NCBI GenBank assembly: GCA_016280565.1
Contig: JAEEGY010000134.1
Span: 1 to 9,185, forward strand
DNA: 9,185 nucleotides
Direction: 5' to 3'
Source of the DNA: Fretibacterium sp.
GTDB taxonomy: Bacteria > Synergistota > Synergistia > Synergistales > Aminobacteriaceae
The number at the start of each line of letters is the position of its first letter. Positions within the stretch are counted from its first letter, which is position 1. The position numbers and the translations under genes are program-made. The notes below the pieces were generated by a model that was not told where the DNA came from, ran no database searches, and was given only the letters and a program-made list of their open reading frames with translations. Positions 7,070 to 9,185 of this stretch are shown piece after piece.

Positions 7070-7086
7070 AATCACGAGTTTTTTGC

Positions 7087-7162
7087 GCGCCTGTAGCTCA
7101 GTGGATAGAGCGACTGCCTCCTAAGCCGTAGGTCGGGTGTTCGAATCGCCCCAGGCGCGCCA
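7087..7162 (+). tRNA. tRNA-Arg, anticodon CCU (codon AGG)
   Basis: The cloverleaf folds as follows. The acceptor stem GCGCCTG (7087-7093) pairs perfectly with CAGGCGC (7152-7158), followed by discriminator G and encoded CCA (7160-7162). The D stem is GCTC/GAGC with loop AGTGGATA. The anticodon arm has ACTGC, loop CTCCTAA and GCCGT. The variable loop is AGGTC. The T stem GGGTG/CGCCC has one G-T pair and the loop is TTCGAAT. Anticodon CCT sits at 7120-7122. In the anticodon stem positions 29 and 41 are T and C, which do not pair; the other four pairs are normal. It has its own promoter and terminator and is a single-gene unit. Confidence 0.96.
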
Positions 7163-7175
7163 TAAGTAGAAAAAG

Positions 7176-7212
7176 AAAACGGGGAGCCCTGAAGGGATGT
7201 CCCCGTTTTTTT
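7176..7212. terminator. Bidirectional terminator between tRNA-Arg and the feoB unit
   Basis: aaaacgggga (7176-7185) pairs with tccccgtttt (7200-7209), a 10-bp perfect stem. An inner ccc/ggg pairing with loop tgaa stabilises the top. On the + strand a run of seven T (7206-7212) follows the GC core, ending the tRNA transcript. On the - strand the A-rich left arm (7171-7179) becomes a T run, ending the feoB transcript. It lies 13 bases after the tRNA CCA and just beyond the stop of the cysteine-rich protein gene. Confidence 0.88.
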
Positions 7213-7217
7213 GTCTG

Positions 7218-7415
7218 TTATGCTTTCACCGTCGCTTTGATGCCCTTACATGAACCCGACATAGAGCAGCAGCCGCAACTGCAGCCACAGGAGGATCTGC
7301 CCTGTTTCCTATCCCTGATCATCTTGACGATGATGGCAGCAACGACCCCGATCAACGCCAGGGAGACGACGATCGATCCCGCGTTATCCATGATCCACTG
7401 AAACAATCCTCTCAC
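7218..7415 (-). CDS. FeoB-associated cysteine-rich small membrane protein
   Basis: From the GTG at 7415 this is a 65-residue protein. One hydrophobic segment (about 13-30) is followed by a basic stretch KMIRDRKQGR (31-40) and then a cluster of six cysteines, CGCSCGCC (43-50) and Cys56. This matches the architecture of the FeoB-associated Cys-rich membrane proteins found next to feoB in many anaerobes. They are thought to help Fe(II) transport, possibly by holding metal at the cytoplasmic mouth; that role is inferred, not proven. Positive charges after the membrane segment predict a cytoplasmic Cys tail. The start is uncertain. GTG at 7415 overlaps the feoB stop as GTGA and suggests coupled translation. 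TTG at 7406 and ATG at 7391 (57 residues) are also in frame, and neither has a well-spaced ribosome site. The frame stays open upstream inside feoB, but that part is only a shadow. Confidence 0.82.
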   Translation of the reverse strand: MRGLFQWIMDNAGSIVVSLALIGVVAAIIVKMIRDRKQGRSSCGCSCGCCSMSGSCKGIKATVKA

Positions 7416-9185
7416 ACCTTTCGGGTCAGTTTGGTAGCCTCGTGATACCGCTTGAAGAACAGCATGTAGAGCATCACGGCCAGCACAGCAAAAGCCGCGA
7501 TCAACCCGGGGGTGTTCACATTGCCTGTGAACAGGCCGCCGAACTGATAGATCATCAGGCTGATGGCATAGGCAAAACCGCACTGGTAAGTGATGGCGAA
7601 CCAGGTCCAGCCCGCGTTGTTCATCTCGCGCCGGATCGCGCCGATGGCGGCAAAGCAGGGGGCGCACAGCAGATTGAAGACCAGGAAGGCATAGGCGGCG
7701 ATGCCGTTGAACGACGCGGCCAGGTTGGCGTAGGTCTCTGTGCCGCCGTAGAGGATGCCCATGGTGCCCACAATGTTCTCCTTGGCGATCAGGCCGGTGA
7801 TGGAGGCCACCGTCGCCTGCCAGGTGCCGAAGCCCAGGGGGGTAAAGATCCAGGCGATGGCGCTGCCCACCCGCGCAAGGAGGGACAGGTCGAGCTCGTC
7901 CTCCTCCAGCATCCTGAACGCGCCGTCCGCCGTTCCAAAGCGAGAGAGGAACCACACGAGGATCGTGGAGAGCAAAATGATGGTGCCGGCTTTTTTGATG
8001 AAGCTCCAGCCGCGCTCCCACATGGAGCGGAGCACGTTGCCCAGCGTGGGCCAGTGGTAGGCGGGCAGCTCCATCACGAAGGGCGCGGGCTCTCCCGCGA
8101 AGCGCCGGGTCTTCTTCAGCATGATGCCGCTCACGACGATGGCGGCCATGCCGATAAAGTAGGCGCTCGTGGCGACCCAGGCGGACCCGCTGAAAATAGC
8201 CCCGGCGATCATGGCGATAAAGGGCACCTTCGCTCCGCAGGGGATGAAGGTGGTGGTCATGATGGTCATGCGACGGTCGCGCTCATTCTCGATCGTGCGC
8301 GATGCCATAATGCCGGGCACGCCGCAGCCCACGCCGACCATCATCGGGATGAACGACTTGCCGGACAGGCCGAACTTACGGAACACGCGGTCCAGCACGA
8401 AGGCAATGCGGGCCATGTAGCCGCAGGCCTCCAGGAACGCCAGCAGGAAGAACAGCACCAGCATCTGGGGCACAAAACCCAGCACCGCGCCAACACCGGC
8501 CACGATGCCATCCAGGATCAGGCCCTTCAGCCAGCCGGCCACGCCGATCTTGTCCAGTCCGTTTTCCACCATCACCGGGATGCCGGGCACCCATGTCCCG
8601 TAAGCGGCGGGATCCGGCGCGCCGGGCTCGGACTTATAGCCTTCCTCGGTGCTCAGGTACTCCGCCACCGCAGCCAGCAGCTCCTTCTTGCCGGTGTCGG
8701 GGTGCTCTTCAGTCTCCAACGTCTCGTCATCCTGCGTAATGTAGGTGATGCGGGCGTCCTCCGGGACGGCGGCGATAAGGGCCTTCAGGGAGGCCTCTGG
8801 GGCTTCCTCATCGATCTTCACACCATATTTCTCAGCAAAGGCCTCGATGATGGCGTCCGTGTCGCCATAGCGCTCCTCCGCCGCCTCATATTGCTCTGTG
8901 CCCTTGCCAAACAGGTGGTAGCCGTCCCCGAACAGGCCGTCGTTGGCCCAGTCGGTGGCAGGTGTTCCAACGGCCACCATGGCGATCCAGTAAACCGCGA
9001 ACATCGCCAGCGCAAAAATCGGCAGGCCCAGCCAGCGGTTGGTGACGACTTTGTCGATCTTGTCCGAGGTGCTCAGGCTCCCGGCGTTGCGTTTTCTATA
9101 GCAGGACTTGACCACCTGAGCTATGTACACATAACGCTCGTTGGTGATGAGGCTCTCCGCGTCGTCGTCCAGCTCTTTTTCAGCG
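7412..9185 (-). CDS. feoB: Ferrous iron transport protein B, membrane part (N-terminus outside window)
   Basis: FeoB brings Fe(II) into the cell, driven or gated by an N-terminal G domain. The frame is open to the right edge of the window, so 590 C-terminal residues are seen, starting inside the helical region after the G domain; the GTPase motifs are not in view. The first membrane helix is near 8980-9030. Gate-like motifs are intact: GVGCGVPGIMASR (about 8298-8335), CGAKVPF (about 8219-8239) and LLCAPCFAAIGAIRREM (about 7622-7672). These contain the cysteines expected in the iron path of this family. TYQCGFAYA follows near 7570-7594. Between the first helix and the next membrane block lies an acidic, soluble-looking stretch of about 108 residues (8591-8914) that I do not know from E. 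coli FeoB. A GTG at 9130 is not the real start, because coding continues upstream. The stop overlaps the small Cys-rich partner gene. feoA may lie beyond the right edge. Confidence 0.95.
   Translation of the reverse strand, partial: AEKELDDDAESLITNERYVYIAQVVKSCYRKRNAGSLSTSDKIDKVVTNRWLGLPIFALAMFAVYWIAMVAVGTPATDWANDGLFGDGYHLFGKGTEQYEAAEERYGDTDAIIEAFAEKYGVKIDEEAPEASLKALIAAVPEDARITYITQDDETLETEEHPDTGKKELLAAVAEYLSTEEGYKSEPGAPDPAAYGTWVPGIPVMVENGLDKIGVAGWLKGLILDGIVAGVGAVLGFVPQMLVLFFLLAFLEACGYMARIAFVLDRVFRKFGLSGKSFIPMMVGVGCGVPGIMASRTIENERDRRMTIMTTTFIPCGAKVPFIAMIAGAIFSGSAWVATSAYFIGMAAIVVSGIMLKKTRRFAGEPAPFVMELPAYHWPTLGNVLRSMWERGWSFIKKAGTIILLSTILVWFLSRFGTADGAFRMLEEDELDLSLLARVGSAIAWIFTPLGFGTWQATVASITGLIAKENIVGTMGILYGGTETYANLAASFNGIAAYAFLVFNLLCAPCFAAIGAIRREMNNAGWTWFAITYQCGFAYAISLMIYQFGGLFTGNVNTPGLIAAFAVLAVMLYMLFFKRYHEATKLTRKV

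Noticed and set aside
7416..8021. Upstream extension of the cysteine-rich protein frame into feoB (267 codons in total)
   Set aside because: Only the last 57-65 codons look like a real protein. The rest is His/Arg-rich shadow of feoB in another frame.

Overview
This is a high-GC bacterial chromosomal window of housekeeping and metabolic genes. I see no mobile element, CRISPR array, phage gene or defence cassette. Shine-Dalgarno sites are strong (AGGAGG), one gene uses a TTG start, and the tRNA encodes its own CCA. FeoB is paired with a tiny cysteine-rich membrane protein, which is typical of anaerobic Firmicutes or Synergistota. I lean weakly towards an anaerobe of one of those phyla, but no marker in the window settles the taxon.

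Layout. (1) Bases 1-201 (+) hold the C-terminal end of what looks like a family 3 solute-binding protein, followed by a terminator hairpin. (2) Bases 202-489 are AT-richer and lie between convergent genes. They carry a + terminator, a probable - strand terminator and a perfect 10-bp inverted repeat. (3) Bases 490-3962 (-) form a tight operon asd-hom-lysC, transcribed right to left, with a 12-bp gap and then a 4-bp ATGA overlap. Together the enzymes convert aspartate to homoserine. (4) Bases 3963-4185 are a divergent regulatory region. (5) Bases 4186-7025 (+) encode PNPase with an unusual RGG/YGDRGG-rich tail, followed 5 bp later by dUTPase. (6) Bases 7042-7162 (+) hold a near-consensus promoter and a tRNA-Arg(CCU) gene, followed by a terminator that can serve both strands. 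(7) Bases 7218-9185 (-) hold the ferrous iron transporter feoB, cut off at the right edge and lacking its G domain here, and the FeoB-associated cysteine-rich protein that overlaps its stop codon.

Functional picture. The - strand operon makes aspartyl phosphate (LysC), aspartate semialdehyde (Asd) and homoserine (Hom), feeding lysine/diaminopimelate, threonine and methionine. Only LysC carries visible ACT regulatory domains; Hom lacks one. The + strand unit handles RNA turnover and dUTP sanitation. The right end handles anaerobic Fe(II) uptake. I found no convincing previously undescribed system. The points most worth checking are the PNPase tail, the acidic insertion in FeoB, the ACT-less Hom, a mismatch in the tRNA anticodon stem, and the inverted repeat near base 440.
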